Shown: piece after piece, positions 5,024 to 5,464 of the stretch
Layout: each line of letters begins with the position of its first letter
Numbering within the stretch: position 1 is the stretch's first letter
Assembly (NCBI GenBank): GCA_017990305.1
Contig: JAGNOB010000155.1
Coordinates: forward strand, 1-5,464
Source of the DNA: Leucobacter sp.
GTDB lineage: Bacteria; Actinomycetota; Actinomycetes; Actinomycetales; Microbacteriaceae
Direction of reading: 5' to 3'
Length of the DNA: 5,464 nucleotides
Made by a program: the position numbers and the translations under genes
Notes under the pieces: generated by a model
The model's database searches: none
The model's input: the letters and a program-made list of their open reading frames with translations, nothing else
Told to the model about the DNA's origin: nothing

Positions 5024-5464
5024 GTGACAGAGATCATGTCAGCTGTTCCCCGAATTGGCTACCAGGACGTGTGGGAGCGCAGTCAGTCCCACCGAGACGA
5101 CTTTTGGCTCGAGGCCGCCGAACGCATTGACTGGGACACCGCGCCACAGACCGCGCTCGAGCAGCGCAGCGAGACCGAGTGGCGCTGGTTCCCGGACGGC
5201 ACGCTCAACGTTTGCGAAAACGCGCTGGATAGGCACATTGACGCCGGCCGCGGCGACGCCATCGCACTCATCGCCGACTCGGCAATGACAGGTACCCAGC
5301 AGCGCATCAGCTACTCCGAACTGCGCGACCGCGTCGCGACATTCGCCGGTGCGCTCCGCAGCCTCGGGGTCAGCAAAGGCGACCGGGTGTTGATCTACTG
5401 CCCGATGACCCCGGAAGCCGTTGTCGCGATGCTTGCCTGTGCGAGGCTCGGGGCGATCCACTCG
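5024..5464 (+). CDS. prpE: AMP-forming acyl-CoA synthetase, propionyl-CoA synthetase (PrpE/ACSS3) type, 3'-truncated by window edge
   Basis: Enzymes of this family activate a short-chain carboxylate with ATP and CoA through an acyl-adenylate, giving acyl-CoA, AMP and pyrophosphate in the cytoplasm. Only 147 of an expected 620-640 residues are visible, and the frame is open to the last base. An N-terminal acetyl-CoA-synthetase-type cap spans about 13-70: YQDVWERS, DDFWLEAAERIDWDT and WRWFPDGTLNVCENALDRH. The start of the AMP-binding domain follows (ISYSELRDRVATFAGALRS, then GDRVLIYCPM and EAVVAMLACARLGAIHS). The RIDW and FPDGTLNVCENALDRH patterns resemble E. coli PrpE (RIDW, then NLCHNAIDR) more than acetyl-CoA synthetase, so propionate is the preferred guess, though acetate or another short acid cannot be excluded. 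The P-loop, the adenylation motifs and the acetylated lysine region lie beyond the window. The start is GTG with AGGAG seven bases upstream. The gene is divergent from the RamA-like regulator. Confidence 0.88.
   Translation, partial: MTEIMSAVPRIGYQDVWERSQSHRDDFWLEAAERIDWDTAPQTALEQRSETEWRWFPDGTLNVCENALDRHIDAGRGDAIALIADSAMTGTQQRISYSELRDRVATFAGALRSLGVSKGDRVLIYCPMTPEAVVAMLACARLGAIHS

Overview
The window is a GC-rich chromosomal segment of an actinobacterium. The evidence is the strong G/C preference at third codon positions, the presence of mfd next to mazG (a neighbourhood known from actinobacteria such as Mycobacterium tuberculosis), TANNNT -10 boxes placed for leaderless transcripts, and a RamA-like GAF/LuxR regulator of a kind known from Corynebacterium. 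The protein style suggests a member of the Microbacteriaceae (for example a Leucobacter relative). That placement is inference and was not tested by a search.

Layout, left to right. (1) Positions 1-2725, +: the C-terminal three quarters of the transcription-repair coupling factor Mfd; its N-terminus lies outside the window. (2) Positions 2730-3197, -: a small lipoprotein of unknown function, convergent with mfd with only 4 bp between the stop codons. (3) Positions 3198-3306: a short divergent promoter region with a leaderless-type -10 box for each flanking gene and a 17-bp perfect palindrome. (4) Positions 3307-4023, +: MazG-family nucleoside triphosphate pyrophosphohydrolase. (5) Positions 4042-4914, -: GAF-like sensor plus LuxR-type HTH regulator resembling RamA, convergent with mazG across 18 bp. 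(6) Positions 4915-5023: a divergent regulatory region with a G5 run, an inverted repeat and candidate -10 boxes. (7) Positions 5024 to the end, +: the N-terminus of a PrpE/ACSS3-type acyl-CoA synthetase, probably propionyl-CoA synthetase, cut by the window edge.

Functionally the window has two themes. Mfd and MazG are housekeeping genome and nucleotide-pool maintenance genes. The divergent regulator/synthetase pair looks like a local control unit for short-chain fatty acid activation, parallel to control of acetate metabolism by RamA in Corynebacterium. No RNA gene, mobile element, CRISPR array or prophage signal was seen. No clearly new system is present. The points most worth checking are the RamA-like/PrpE unit with its intergenic sites, the uncharacterised three-cysteine lipoprotein inserted between mfd and mazG, and the divergent motif and C-terminal half of MazG.
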